Shown here in pieces: positions 1 to 8,965 of a stretch of DNA of 45,364 nucleotides. Origin of the DNA: an uncultured Clostridium sp. (GTDB taxonomy: Bacteria; Bacillota_I; Bacilli_A; RF39; UBA660); contig CAJJPX010000009.1 in NCBI GenBank assembly GCA_905193755.1, positions 1 to 45,364 on the forward strand, given 5' to 3'. A program made the position numbers and the translations under genes. The notes beneath the pieces were generated by a model. That model ran no database searches. It was given only the letters and a program-made list of their open reading frames with translations, and was not told the DNA's origin. Each line of letters opens with the position of its first letter. Positions within the stretch are counted from its first letter, which is position 1.

Positions 1-648
1 TAGCTGAGAACGATATAATAATATTGCAGATATTTTTTTGTTATATTCTTCTTCACTTATCTCAATTAGTTTGTATTTCATGCCTTTTCCCCAATTAGAT
101 GATATATTATCTCTATAATAATAGCATACGTAAGCCACTTCTTCATAAAAATATAGTTCATAATTTCCGTTTACTAATTTTACTGATTCATTAGTCATCA
201 AATGATCAGCGTGTTTTCCTAATCCCATAGGTGCATATACAATATCATATTTTTTTACAATATCACTTAATTTGTCTGATAGACATTTTATAGTTTCTTT
301 TTCTCTAGTATATTCTAAATGATATATATTATTTAAATCAGGATATATGTAACCATCTTTATCGCTTCTATATAAACATTCCAGTTCATCTAAATATAGA
401 CTGTTGCATCCAAGAAAATCGTGAGCTTTTTTATCTTCGATTTTTCTATAATGCATCGCATTATGATCCAAGAAACAATTGCTATGAAATTGTTTAGCTG
501 CATCACTTAGATATTTTTTATTAACACTTCCTGAGAAAATAGTTAACACGTCTACAGTATAACCCAATTTTACATATTTATATATCAGATCACCGCATGA
601 TAAAACCGCATCATCTAAATGTGGAGATAATATTAATATTTTTTTCAT
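1..648 (-). CDS. PIG-L (LmbE-like) family deacetylase, 3' end outside window
   Basis: There are 216 open codons from ATG at 648 to the first base of the window with no stop, so the C-terminus is missing. The protein begins MKKILILSPHLDDAVLSCGD, the PIG-L/LmbE zinc-binding signature (PHLDDAVLSCG). A second metal-ligand motif, GLGKHADH (an HxxH pattern), lies roughly 140 residues in. Family members are zinc N-deacetylases acting on GlcNAc-linked lipids, mycothiol/bacillithiol precursors or antibiotic and sugar intermediates; the substrate here cannot be read. Two adjacent ATG codons (651 and 648) follow GAGGAAG; 648 has the better spacing. The gene lies about 30 nt downstream of the methyltransferase gene with no terminator between, so the two are probably co-transcribed. 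No signal peptide is visible, so a cytoplasmic enzyme is expected. Confidence 0.85.
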   Translation of the reverse strand, partial: MKKILILSPHLDDAVLSCGDLIYKYVKLGYTVDVLTIFSGSVNKKYLSDAAKQFHSNCFLDHNAMHYRKIEDKKAHDFLGCNSLYLDELECLYRSDKDGYIYPDLNNIYHLEYTREKETIKCLSDKLSDIVKKYDIVYAPMGLGKHADHLMTNESVKLVNGNYELYFYEEVAYVCYYYRDNISSNWGKGMKYKLIEISEEEYNKKISAILLYRSQL

Positions 649-680
649 CATTACTTCCTCTCTTTACTTATGTATTATTT

Positions 681-1703
681 TTATTTAACAGTTAAAATAT
701 ACACTTTTGCCTTTTTACCATTTATTAAAACAGATAATTTGTCATTCAATTCCAAATTTATTTTAGATAATGCCTTCTCAAACTCATATTCATTTCCCAT
801 TAAAATAACGAGTCTTCCATTTTGTTTTACGACACGTTTCATTTCTTGCAACATCTTTAAGTAAAATTCCGTATAATCTTCTTCTTTGTGTTCATAAATA
901 TTCCAAGGTGGATCTGTAACAATAACATCAATAAAACCATCTTCAAAAAAGTTCATGTTTAATGCATCAAAATTTTTTATATAAAATTTTTTGTTATTAC
1001 CTTTAAATCTTTTCTTTAATTTATTATACTTTTCCTCATCAAGTTCAGATGCAAAGATCATATTGTATTTGAAATGTTTTATTATTTCTTTTGGAATCGC
1101 TCCACTTCCTGTAAAAGGGTCCAATATTATATCATTTTCTTTTATGTTTGCTAAAGAGGATAGCAAATATGATACTTCTGGTCTTAGTGCTCCTTTTTCT
1201 AGCTCTTTTTCTGTTATTCGATTATATGATAACTTCAATAGTAAATACATGTTACCATCATTTCTTCTTAAAAATACAAAATCTAGGTCGTGTTTTTTAT
1301 TTTTCGATACTTTAAGATTCAAATTTTTTTGTATTTCCATTTCTAATTTGCTTAAATTTCTGTAATTTAATTTGCAGGGTTGATTTCCATCTATACTTAT
1401 AAATTTAAAGCTCTTATTATTGATATTACTCATGTTTTTCCTAATATCATCATAATTTATCTTTAATCCATTTATAATTTCATTAACACATTTATCATAA
1501 TCAATTGTGTTAACCTTTTTATTTTTTAATAGTAAATAAACATTATTGAAAAAAAACATCTTTTTTGTATCTATTAATTCTGTTGTATTAAAAATTATTA
1601 TTCCATCACTAATGAATTCAATATTATAATTTGTAAACTCTCTTTCAAATATTTTTTTTATTGCTCTATCCCAACCACTGCCAAACGTACATAAATATTT
1701 CAT
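681..1703 (-). CDS. SAM-dependent RNA methyltransferase, Trm11/RlmL-like
   Basis: A 340-residue protein with a Rossmann methyltransferase domain. The SAM-binding motif LDPFTGSG is near residues 194-201, an acidic loop-2 residue follows in ASELDEEK, and the catalytic motif TDPPWN is near residues 263-268. The arrangement LRPE-DPFTGSG-DPPW, behind an N-terminal region of about 150 residues, resembles the Trm11/TrmG10 and RlmL groups of guanine-N2 methyltransferases. A DPPW rather than DPPY motif leaves N6-adenine methylation possible. The start at 1703 was chosen because AAGAAAGAAAAGTGA precedes it and because the longer open frame (to 1820) would run through the terminator of the upstream gene. 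The PIG-L gene follows it. Substrate unknown; the family call is inference from motifs. Confidence 0.7.
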   Translation of the reverse strand: MKYLCTFGSGWDRAIKKIFEREFTNYNIEFISDGIIIFNTTELIDTKKMFFFNNVYLLLKNKKVNTIDYDKCVNEIINGLKINYDDIRKNMSNINNKSFKFISIDGNQPCKLNYRNLSKLEMEIQKNLNLKVSKNKKHDLDFVFLRRNDGNMYLLLKLSYNRITEKELEKGALRPEVSYLLSSLANIKENDIILDPFTGSGAIPKEIIKHFKYNMIFASELDEEKYNKLKKRFKGNNKKFYIKNFDALNMNFFEDGFIDVIVTDPPWNIYEHKEEDYTEFYLKMLQEMKRVVKQNGRLVILMGNEYEFEKALSKINLELNDKLSVLINGKKAKVYILTVK

Positions 1704-1782
1704 CGCAATCACTTTTCTTTCTTGGCTTTTATTATACCATAATATGATCATTTTTCGCAACTTGACTACGTTTAAACATTTT

Positions 1783-1808
1783 AAAAAGACATCTTGATTG
1801 ATGTCTTT
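1783..1808 (-). terminator. Intrinsic terminator after the VWA gene
   Basis: A 9-bp perfect stem (1785-1793 with 1800-1808) with a 6-nt loop, followed on the minus strand by a T-rich run. It sits just past the stop of the 1813-4404 gene. It also shows that the in-frame extension of the methyltransferase gene upstream of 1703 is not coding. Confidence 0.85.
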
Positions 1809-1812
1809 CATT

Positions 1813-4404
1813 CTATTCACCTACATAAACAAATGTACTAAAGTCTATTCCTCCACCTGTATAACTAAATGAATAATAAGGATTTTTTGAATTTTTTTCG
1901 TATGAAGTTTGTCTTTCAAAATATGCTTTTCCCTCTTCTCCTGGTGTATTTGAATCATATATACCAACAATATATATTTCTTTATCATCAACTTTATATA
2001 CTTTATTTCCTAATACTGAGTGTGCGCCTAATGATCCTCTAATAGAAATCATTGCTGGTGAACCTGTTTTTATTTCTTCAATTAGTTTATTTAAATTTTT
2101 ATAATATTTGAAGTTAATTTTATCATCTCCCTGTTTGATATTAGTTGCTAGTGCACTAAAGAATCTAGTGAATTGTTCCCTGTAATTCCTATTAATTAAT
2201 TGTAAGACTTGGTAATCATCTTTGTATTCATCAGCTATTTCTTTTGCATCAGTTAAATTTATATAACCTTGAGTTTCATATTTTATTATTTCTTCGTCTT
2301 TTCCATTTACAAATAATGTTGTTGGATTAGATAATTCTTCGAAATATGGTTCAAATCCAAGGTTAGCATATTTTCCTTTATAATTAGAGTTTATATATGC
2401 TACTTTATTTTCTACATATCTATAGTCACTTATTTCAAAGTCTCTATTATAATCTTTATTATCGAATGCTTCTTTATATTTTGGATTCAAATTTAATGAA
2501 TATACATTTCCTTTTATAAGTCTTTTTTTGTTATTATCAGTTAATGTGTATGCTAGAAGTTTATATTCTTTAGAACCACCATTCATTACTGACATTATAT
2601 TACTTTTTTCAGTATCGCTTGCCTTTAATGTATTTAAGAATATTTTCTTTGAAAGCCATGAAAAACCATAACAGTTTCCGCCTTCACTATCTTTACTACC
2701 AAAGTTTTCGAAATTAAATCCATCTCTATTTACTTCAAAGCCACTATCAGCTATTAATGTTGCCTCTACTCCATCTATTTCTTCTTTTTTGTTTTCGATT
2801 TCTCCTTCAATAATACTTATTAGTGTTTCTAACATGTTACTATCACTTGAATATAAATATTTACCATTTGTGTGTTGAGCAATATTAATCAAACTATTTG
2901 CGTTTACTAATGATCCAAGACCTATAGTAATTATTTTAATACCTTTCGCAGCTATTTTTTTAAGCCCATATTCAGTAAAATTATGTGGAAATCCAAAATA
3001 AGTATTGTCATTTCCATCAGTTAATAGAATTATAAATTTACTTCCAGTAGCATTTGTATCAAATTTTTTAACTTCGTCAAGAACACTGTCAGTAATACTT
3101 GTTCCATTGAAATTTTGACAATCTGTTTTTATAGAACTAATTTTTTCTTGGATTTTTTCTAAATCTTTTGAATTTTCTATTAAGCTACAGTAATCCGCAG
3201 TAAATGCTGCTGCTGAGTATTCATATTTTTCTGTACCAAGTCTTTTAACTAGTTCATTCATTAAATCTACTCTTTTAAAGTTAACATCATTTGCGTTTTC
3301 GCCTTCTTTGTCCTTTTCATCTGGATCATACTTCATACCCATTTTTTCTCTCATATATTTTAATGTATACATTGAACCAGAATTATCTAATAATATATGT
3401 ATTTGATTTTTAGGTTCATTTTTTCCTAAAGATTTATTTACTCCAAGAAATAGAATTTTATCTAGTTTAGTTAGTTTTGCACTACACATATCATCTTCAC
3501 AATTTGTTTCTAAAGCTTCTATGCTTTTGGTGTTTGAATCATAAGTATAAATTGTATTTTCATCACTTTTATTTTTCCACAAATATGATTTTTTTAAATA
3601 TACTGTGACTTCCTGTTCTTCTTTATTAGTAGTTGATATTCTAAACATTTCTTTTGTTACTAGATTATCTTCTGATATTCCAATATTACCTTCATATGTA
3701 TCTAAAAAAGTATTGGCAATATTTCCTTTTCCTTTGATTACTATATAGTTCCTATTTGTTTCATCATTATCTTGCTTTATTTCAAAAGTCCTAATTTCAT
3801 TATAGTCATCTTTTTTAGTTGGATCTAACCCCATTATTAATTCTACATTATCATATAGTCCATCCCCATCTGTATCATTACTATATGTTGAAAGTCCTTT
3901 TTCTTTTTCAATTTTGTTTGGTATACCATCTTTATCATAGTCTTCATCATCTGGAGCAATTACTAAATAGTCATCTTTTAATAACAATGTGTTATCAGCA
4001 TTAATATTAAATTCATATGATTTTGTTAGTTTACCATTTGTAATAGTTAAAGTATTATTGCCTGATTTAACTGGTATATTTTTTAATGTTTTTCCTTTGT
4101 AAATATCATATCCATTTAACGTCCATAATGTGTTTTCTTTTTTAACAAATAGACTTGTTTTTTGAACTAAATTCAATTTGTTAAATTCATTGTAGTCATA
4201 TTCCTTTTTTAGATTATTTATTTCAATTTTAGGATTTAAGTATTCTATCAAGAAATATATTCCTGTTATAAGTATTAATGCGACTACAATAATTATTGGT
4301 ATCATTATATTTTTCTTTGATGTTTTTGTTTGCGTTTGTATTGATGTTTGTGGTTGCATTGGTGTACTTATATTATTTTGATTTGTTACTTCGCTATTAT
4401 TCAT
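1813..4404 (-). CDS. Membrane-anchored VWA-domain protein with Ca-binding repeats and a possible papain-like region
   Basis: 863 residues. The N-terminus is Gln/Thr-rich, followed by one membrane segment (about residues 33-53), so most of the protein should be outside the cell. Around residues 150-205 lie Asp-rich loops (DYDKDGIPN, NDTDGDGLYDN) of the thrombospondin type 3 / calcium-binding kind. A von Willebrand factor A domain follows, with MIDAS residues D340-N-S342-G-S344, the Thr of GTSITDS and LLTDGND. The last 300 residues contain NCYGFSW (Cys578), GAHSVLG (His795) and IYDSN (Asp817/Asn819), in the order Cys-His-Asp/Asn found in papain-like cysteine peptidases; that reading is inference. 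It has its own promoter and terminator, so it is monocistronic. Likely a surface adhesion or processing protein; partner unknown. Confidence 0.8.
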   Translation of the reverse strand: MNNSEVTNQNNISTPMQPQTSIQTQTKTSKKNIMIPIIIVVALILITGIYFLIEYLNPKIEINNLKKEYDYNEFNKLNLVQKTSLFVKKENTLWTLNGYDIYKGKTLKNIPVKSGNNTLTITNGKLTKSYEFNINADNTLLLKDDYLVIAPDDEDYDKDGIPNKIEKEKGLSTYSNDTDGDGLYDNVELIMGLDPTKKDDYNEIRTFEIKQDNDETNRNYIVIKGKGNIANTFLDTYEGNIGISEDNLVTKEMFRISTTNKEEQEVTVYLKKSYLWKNKSDENTIYTYDSNTKSIEALETNCEDDMCSAKLTKLDKILFLGVNKSLGKNEPKNQIHILLDNSGSMYTLKYMREKMGMKYDPDEKDKEGENANDVNFKRVDLMNELVKRLGTEKYEYSAAAFTADYCSLIENSKDLEKIQEKISSIKTDCQNFNGTSITDSVLDEVKKFDTNATGSKFIILLTDGNDNTYFGFPHNFTEYGLKKIAAKGIKIITIGLGSLVNANSLINIAQHTNGKYLYSSDSNMLETLISIIEGEIENKKEEIDGVEATLIADSGFEVNRDGFNFENFGSKDSEGGNCYGFSWLSKKIFLNTLKASDTEKSNIMSVMNGGSKEYKLLAYTLTDNNKKRLIKGNVYSLNLNPKYKEAFDNKDYNRDFEISDYRYVENKVAYINSNYKGKYANLGFEPYFEELSNPTTLFVNGKDEEIIKYETQGYINLTDAKEIADEYKDDYQVLQLINRNYREQFTRFFSALATNIKQGDDKINFKYYKNLNKLIEEIKTGSPAMISIRGSLGAHSVLGNKVYKVDDKEIYIVGIYDSNTPGEEGKAYFERQTSYEKNSKNPYYSFSYTGGGIDFSTFVYVGE

Positions 4405-4431
4405 TTTATTACCTCTTCTATTCTAGTTTAT

Positions 4432-4462
4432 AGTATAGCATAATTTAAAAGTTATGTGTTAA
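4432..4462 (-). promoter_or_regulatory. Promoter of the VWA gene
   Basis: On the minus strand an extended -10 (TG-C-TATACT, hexamer at 4432-4437) lies about 28 nt upstream of the ATG, with a weak -35-like TTAACA at 4457-4462 and a long 19-nt spacer. The extended -10 is the convincing part. Confidence 0.55.
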
Positions 4463-4469
4463 GAATTTG

Positions 4470-4500
4470 AAAAAATAACAGAAAAAATTTCTCTGTTATT
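4470..4500 (-). terminator. Intrinsic terminator after the HEPN-nucleotidyltransferase operon
   Basis: A 9-bp perfect stem (4474-4482 with 4492-4500), a 9-nt loop and a minus-strand T run. The stop codon of the large nucleotidyltransferase gene (4499-4501) overlaps the stem. It separates this operon from the VWA gene. Confidence 0.85.
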
Positions 4501-7500
4501 ATAGTATCTTAAAGGTTTCTTCTTGCTTTTCTTGTTGTGGTTTTAAATCTTGAATTTTACTTTCTAAATCTGAAAGTATGGTTTTGTCTCCTTGTAAATA
4601 TAATAAATATTTTCTTAGTGATTCTTTTATTTTTTCATATCCAGTTGAATTCATATTATTATAAACAAAGTCATCATGTGGATATATTGCTTTACGTTTA
4701 TACATATGATTTTTTCCATAATCATGTACGTGATATACCTTTTTAAATTCCTCGAATGTTCTGCCTTCTGAGGCTGCTAAGAAACTTCTTGCAGCTGATT
4801 CTAATGAGCCACCATTTTGAAGTATCCAGTTTTCAATACCTACTCCACCAAGTCCACCTTGTAAACTATCCTTAAATTGGTTTTTATAACATCCTTCTTG
4901 TTTAAATAAAAGTTTTGCTAAGATTATATTTGCTCTTATTTCTCTTTGCATTTTTGGATCTATTCTTTTAATAGTTTCAAGTCTATCTTCTAATGCCATT
5001 TCAGTTGAGTATTCTACTTTGTCATTCTTTTTAACATATGTGACATCTATTTGTACATCACCCACACCAGGTATTTTTGCTGTCTTATCTCTTATATCGT
5101 CTGAGGGTATGCCTTCCATATGAAGTTTATCCGCTAAAGCTTTATTTACTTCTCCTTTTCTTCCATTTTCAATTGCTGCATCTACTCTAAAAATATAATC
5201 GAAATCAAAGTCTCCTGGTACATTTGTACCTCTTTTTGATGAACCCGTTTCTAATACTTCTACGCTTCCTGGTACTATGTTTCTTCCTATTTTGTCAAAA
5301 CATTTCATCTTTTGACCAGTTTCTTTATCATATACCATATCAGTTATTGCACTTTCTATTGCTGAGTATATTTTTGGTGATTGTTCATTTTTAACCTGTT
5401 CATTTTCATCTAGCATAGTTATTATTTCATCAACCATACTAGAACTTGAATGTGGACTCATAGTATAGTCATTACATCCATAATATGATAGCCCTGCCAT
5501 TTTACTTCTTAACATATCATACTCTTCAGCAGTAAATAAGATTTTTCCCGCAAAGTCTACTACTGGAATATAGAAACCATTAATAGCAATTTCATTTTTA
5601 ATGATTGCTAGATCATTACTTTCTTTTTGTTCTATAAAGTTTATACTGCCATCATCATTATATGGTTTATTATGATTGATTTTTGCTCCTCTTGGTGCAT
5701 AAATAATATAATCTATGTCAGTTGATGCCATGCCTGTTCTTCCACCATAATGTTTTGGGTCAAGAGTTGTAAACATTTCCATCTTTGTAGGATCATATTG
5801 TCTTCCTGTTGGTTCATTATTATTTATTCTAGTTATGTTAATGTTAGGATTATCTTTTTTTATCACAACTGCTATGTTGCCATATCCAAAATCAGCTCCT
5901 GTTCTAGAAGTATTAAAACAATCATATATACTTTTACCATCTTCTGTTATTAGTGAAAAATCTATGTCTAAAGGTGTCATATCTGAATCACTAGTTCCTA
6001 AAATTGTTCCTAAAAATTCTTTACAAACATTTCCTTCATTTAGTATGCTAGCAAAGCCATCTAATTTTCCTATTCCTCTAATGAAATCTCCTTTTTCAAG
6101 TGTTAATGGTTTACCATGAGATAACTCTTCACTTCTTTTTCTAGAAATTTCATCTCTTTTTCGTACTGACTCAGACATTATTGTTTTTAATTCTTCCATA
6201 CTACTTATTCCAGCAGAGTACGCAAAACTTCTAATTATCTTGTCTGGTAAATCATATCTACTTTTTGATACAAACTTCTTAGACAATTTTTCTATTTTAT
6301 CTTCAATGTTAATTCCATCTATTGTTTCACCATCATATTTTCTTGTTCTTTCATAGAGTGCTTCTAATTGTTCTACAAAAATATCTAGTACTTCTTTGCT
6401 TCTATCGTCTAACTCTGAATATTTTTTTGTTTTGTTAGCAATCGCTAAGTAAATTTCATTACCCTTTTCTATGTTTGATATGCATTCTTTTAGTGAGCGA
6501 TTATTTGAACGAGCTGAAATTCTTAGTAAATCATTAAATATTATTTGAAATCTAACATCAGTCGGTGTAGCATTTAGTGATAATGCTCTCATTCGTCTCG
6601 TTTGAGATGCTTCTGTTAATTCAGGTGATAAATTTCCATCATTATAATTAAATTCAAAACTACCTTTCTTATTAAAGTTTGGATATAAAATTTGAAAACA
6701 TAAAAACGTTTTTCCGAATGTTGGAATACTTTTTTTAGTAAATATTTTTTCTATCTTTTTAAATGTTTCTAATGGATGATCAGTTGATAGTATTTGGACT
6801 ATTAATCTATCAGTTAATTTTTCAAGTTCAGAAGAATTTGTATTTTCACATGCTTTAACAATTTCTGTTATATCTTCTACTTGACCTATAGTTAATTTCC
6901 CATTGTTTTTACTAATAAAATCAGATATAACATCTTGTAAGGTTTTCTCCATAGATAAAAACTTTGTAATAAATATTTTTTTCTTTTCTCTGCTTTCTTC
7001 TTTATTTTCTTTCTGTTCTTTTTCAAAAATATCAAATTCATCTAACAACTCAGGTTTTTTTTCCGTAATTGCTTTTATAACTTCTATTTTATTTATTATT
7101 TTTGGAATCTTCTCAACTAATTTAATATATGATTCATCGTGTTCAAATTCAAAAACATTTTCCGTGATTCTAGCTGGATATAATAATGCAATTTTTTTAA
7201 ATAACTCTATTTTTCCTTCATCGTGTTCCATTTCTTTTATTATTTCTAATAAACAATCTGAGAGTGTTACAGTTTGTGAAGCGTCTAATTTTAACCTGTC
7301 TGTTTTTAATGTGGTTATCACTCTAACCTTTATTCTATCGCTAGATATTTTTCCAACATGTTCAACTCTTTGTTCTTCTGGCAAAGATATAACTATTGTA
7401 GCTTTTGCTTCGTCATCACCTATTTGTTCTAACAAAGCAATTCTATTACTTAACGTTGGTAATGTAGCTATAATTTCTGCCTTTATTTGGTCACTTATAG

Positions 7501-8509
7501 AACTATCTTTACTATTAGAAATATAATGAAGATTATCAATTCTTTGTTGCTCCTTTGGTAAATTTATGATTATTTCTTTAAGACAATTATCTTTGTGTAG
7601 ATATTTCAAACATTCAATTCTTATTTCTGGATCTGTTATTTCTTTTATTATGTTTGCTTTATCAGAATCATCCATTGATTTGTTAACTATGTCTAGACCT
7701 CTTTTTTTCTGATCATCAGTTGGTAATTTTATAATTAGGTCTACTATAAAAATTTCTTTTCCAGTTAAATAATGCAGACATTTTATTCTATCTTCTGGAT
7801 CTGAAAAAGAATATACAATACTCTTACTTATAAATTCATCGTTCACATCGGTTAATAAACTTAGAGCTTCCATTTTATTTTGTGGTTCAGTTAATGAAGT
7901 TATTATCTCATTCCTTAAATTTCTACTTTGAATTAAATTCATAAATTCTTTTTTAGGGCCATCGTCTGTTAATTTGACTATAATATTTACTACATATTCA
8001 TTATTAAAATCTTTAATTTTTTTTAAAAAATCTAGTCTTTCCTCATCGCTAATGTTTTCTAAGCTTGCAACTACTTTTGCTTTACTGTTCTCTAGTTCTA
8101 ACTTGTCAAGTGATTTCTTTCTATTTTCTTCATGTTGAAAATTCAATATAATAGAAACTCTTGAGTGTTCTGGAATGTAATCTAGATATTGCATTTTTAG
8201 TTCTTCTGTTGGTAGTGCTTCAATAATTTGTTCTTTTACTTCTTCTTTTTGACCTTTAAATTTTTCAATATCTTTTACTTCTTCCTGTGCTTCTTCTGAA
8301 GTAATCGTTTTTATATCACTTGCTTCGAATATTGATTCAAGTTTTTCTAAATATTCTTCATTAAGTAAAGCAAAAACTTCTTCTCCCCCATCTTTGTCAC
8401 TTAATTCTACAAAATATTTTCTTTCTTCTAAACTTAACTCTTTAGTGAACAAACTTGTGTCTTTTGTGTCTGCTATTTTTTTAAATACACTTACGATGTG
8501 TTCTAACAT
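4499..8509 (-). CDS. Giant helical-repeat protein with OAS/class I CCA-like nucleotidyltransferase domain
   Basis: 1336 residues, with no signal peptide or membrane segment. Residues about 60-480 are degenerate helical repeats of roughly 22-30 residues (pattern: Ile/Leu-rich helix, short LP turn, next helix). Residues about 480-770 are helical and charged. Residues about 770-1010 form a mixed region with FIRGIGKLDGF, GYGNIAVVIKKD, ASTDIDYIIYAP and NEIAINGFYIPV that I cannot assign. Near 1089 begins a nucleotidyltransferase signature, GSSKRGTNVPGDFDFD, with G1089-S1090 and metal-binding D1102/D1104. A third Asp is in VQIDVTYV (D1155). A segment GVGIENWILQNGGSLESA (about 1222-1240) recalls the central domain of class I CCA-adding enzymes and OAS. 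ATG 8509 was preferred over 8524 because AAGGTGAG sits properly before it. It is 18 nt downstream of the HEPN gene. The nucleotidyltransferase fold is well supported; nucleotide, target and biological role are unknown. Confidence 0.75.
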   Translation of the reverse strand: MLEHIVSVFKKIADTKDTSLFTKELSLEERKYFVELSDKDGGEEVFALLNEEYLEKLESIFEASDIKTITSEEAQEEVKDIEKFKGQKEEVKEQIIEALPTEELKMQYLDYIPEHSRVSIILNFQHEENRKKSLDKLELENSKAKVVASLENISDEERLDFLKKIKDFNNEYVVNIIVKLTDDGPKKEFMNLIQSRNLRNEIITSLTEPQNKMEALSLLTDVNDEFISKSIVYSFSDPEDRIKCLHYLTGKEIFIVDLIIKLPTDDQKKRGLDIVNKSMDDSDKANIIKEITDPEIRIECLKYLHKDNCLKEIIINLPKEQQRIDNLHYISNSKDSSISDQIKAEIIATLPTLSNRIALLEQIGDDEAKATIVISLPEEQRVEHVGKISSDRIKVRVITTLKTDRLKLDASQTVTLSDCLLEIIKEMEHDEGKIELFKKIALLYPARITENVFEFEHDESYIKLVEKIPKIINKIEVIKAITEKKPELLDEFDIFEKEQKENKEESREKKKIFITKFLSMEKTLQDVISDFISKNNGKLTIGQVEDITEIVKACENTNSSELEKLTDRLIVQILSTDHPLETFKKIEKIFTKKSIPTFGKTFLCFQILYPNFNKKGSFEFNYNDGNLSPELTEASQTRRMRALSLNATPTDVRFQIIFNDLLRISARSNNRSLKECISNIEKGNEIYLAIANKTKKYSELDDRSKEVLDIFVEQLEALYERTRKYDGETIDGINIEDKIEKLSKKFVSKSRYDLPDKIIRSFAYSAGISSMEELKTIMSESVRKRDEISRKRSEELSHGKPLTLEKGDFIRGIGKLDGFASILNEGNVCKEFLGTILGTSDSDMTPLDIDFSLITEDGKSIYDCFNTSRTGADFGYGNIAVVIKKDNPNINITRINNNEPTGRQYDPTKMEMFTTLDPKHYGGRTGMASTDIDYIIYAPRGAKINHNKPYNDDGSINFIEQKESNDLAIIKNEIAINGFYIPVVDFAGKILFTAEEYDMLRSKMAGLSYYGCNDYTMSPHSSSSMVDEIITMLDENEQVKNEQSPKIYSAIESAITDMVYDKETGQKMKCFDKIGRNIVPGSVEVLETGSSKRGTNVPGDFDFDYIFRVDAAIENGRKGEVNKALADKLHMEGIPSDDIRDKTAKIPGVGDVQIDVTYVKKNDKVEYSTEMALEDRLETIKRIDPKMQREIRANIILAKLLFKQEGCYKNQFKDSLQGGLGGVGIENWILQNGGSLESAARSFLAASEGRTFEEFKKVYHVHDYGKNHMYKRKAIYPHDDFVYNNMNSTGYEKIKESLRKYLLYLQGDKTILSDLESKIQDLKPQQEKQEETFKIL

Positions 8510-8527
8510 ACTACTCACCTTCATATT

Positions 8528-8965
8528 TTATTTATTTTTTTCTTTAATAATACTATCTATATACTTATTTACTAATGTAGATTTATTATTTAGTTTTTTA
8601 ACTATTAAATATCCTTCTTCTGCGATCTTTTTTACATTAACATTGTTATATTCTGATACTATTAAATCATGTATTAGACAATTTCTATCTTTTTTCCAAG
8701 TATAAATACTTTGAATTAATTCATTATTTAAGTGTTTCTTACAATACTTATTATCTAATGTTTTTAATCTTTTAATAGTACTTAGTTTTTTTGATAATGT
8801 TGGATTTTCAATATAAACATTTGAATGTTTTAAAATAGATTCTGTTCTATCTTCTAAAATAGCATATTCTATAAATATTGCTTCGTAATAAAATTCGTTT
8901 TTTAATGCTTTATTTAATTTAGTCATTAAAGATATATATACTTTATTTTTTTCTTTATTTTCCAT
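8528..8965 (-). CDS. Small HEPN-domain protein (putative RNase toxin partner)
   Basis: 145 residues, all helical in character. It has IEYAILEDRTESIL near residues 32-45 and, towards the C-terminus, WKKDRNCLIHDL, which contains R94-x4-H99, the catalytic RX4-6H motif of HEPN ribonucleases. HEPN proteins occur as toxins, often encoded immediately upstream of a minimal nucleotidyltransferase antitoxin that AMPylates them, as in HepT-MntA. The same order is present here, but the nucleotidyltransferase partner is nearly ten times the usual size. The HepT tyrosine (RX4HXY) is not conserved: the residue here is Leu. Start: AAGGAG lies 6 nt before ATG 8965. Being first in the operon, it should be expressed at least as well as its partner. 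HEPN assignment fairly sure; toxin role inferred. Confidence 0.7.
   Translation of the reverse strand: MENKEKNKVYISLMTKLNKALKNEFYYEAIFIEYAILEDRTESILKHSNVYIENPTLSKKLSTIKRLKTLDNKYCKKHLNNELIQSIYTWKKDRNCLIHDLIVSEYNNVNVKKIAEEGYLIVKKLNNKSTLVNKYIDSIIKEKNK

Noticed and set aside
1704..1820. Longer N-terminus for the methyltransferase gene
   Set aside because: The extension runs through the hairpin terminator of the upstream gene and has no ribosome binding site; ATG 1703 has one.
6903..7526. 207-codon plus-strand open frame rich in Ser, Ile and Phe
   Set aside because: Antisense to the helical repeats of the giant gene; no ribosome binding site or family resemblance.
8510..8524. Upstream ATG (8524) as start of the giant nucleotidyltransferase gene
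   Set aside because: No ribosome binding site before it; AAGGTGAG lies between it and ATG 8509.
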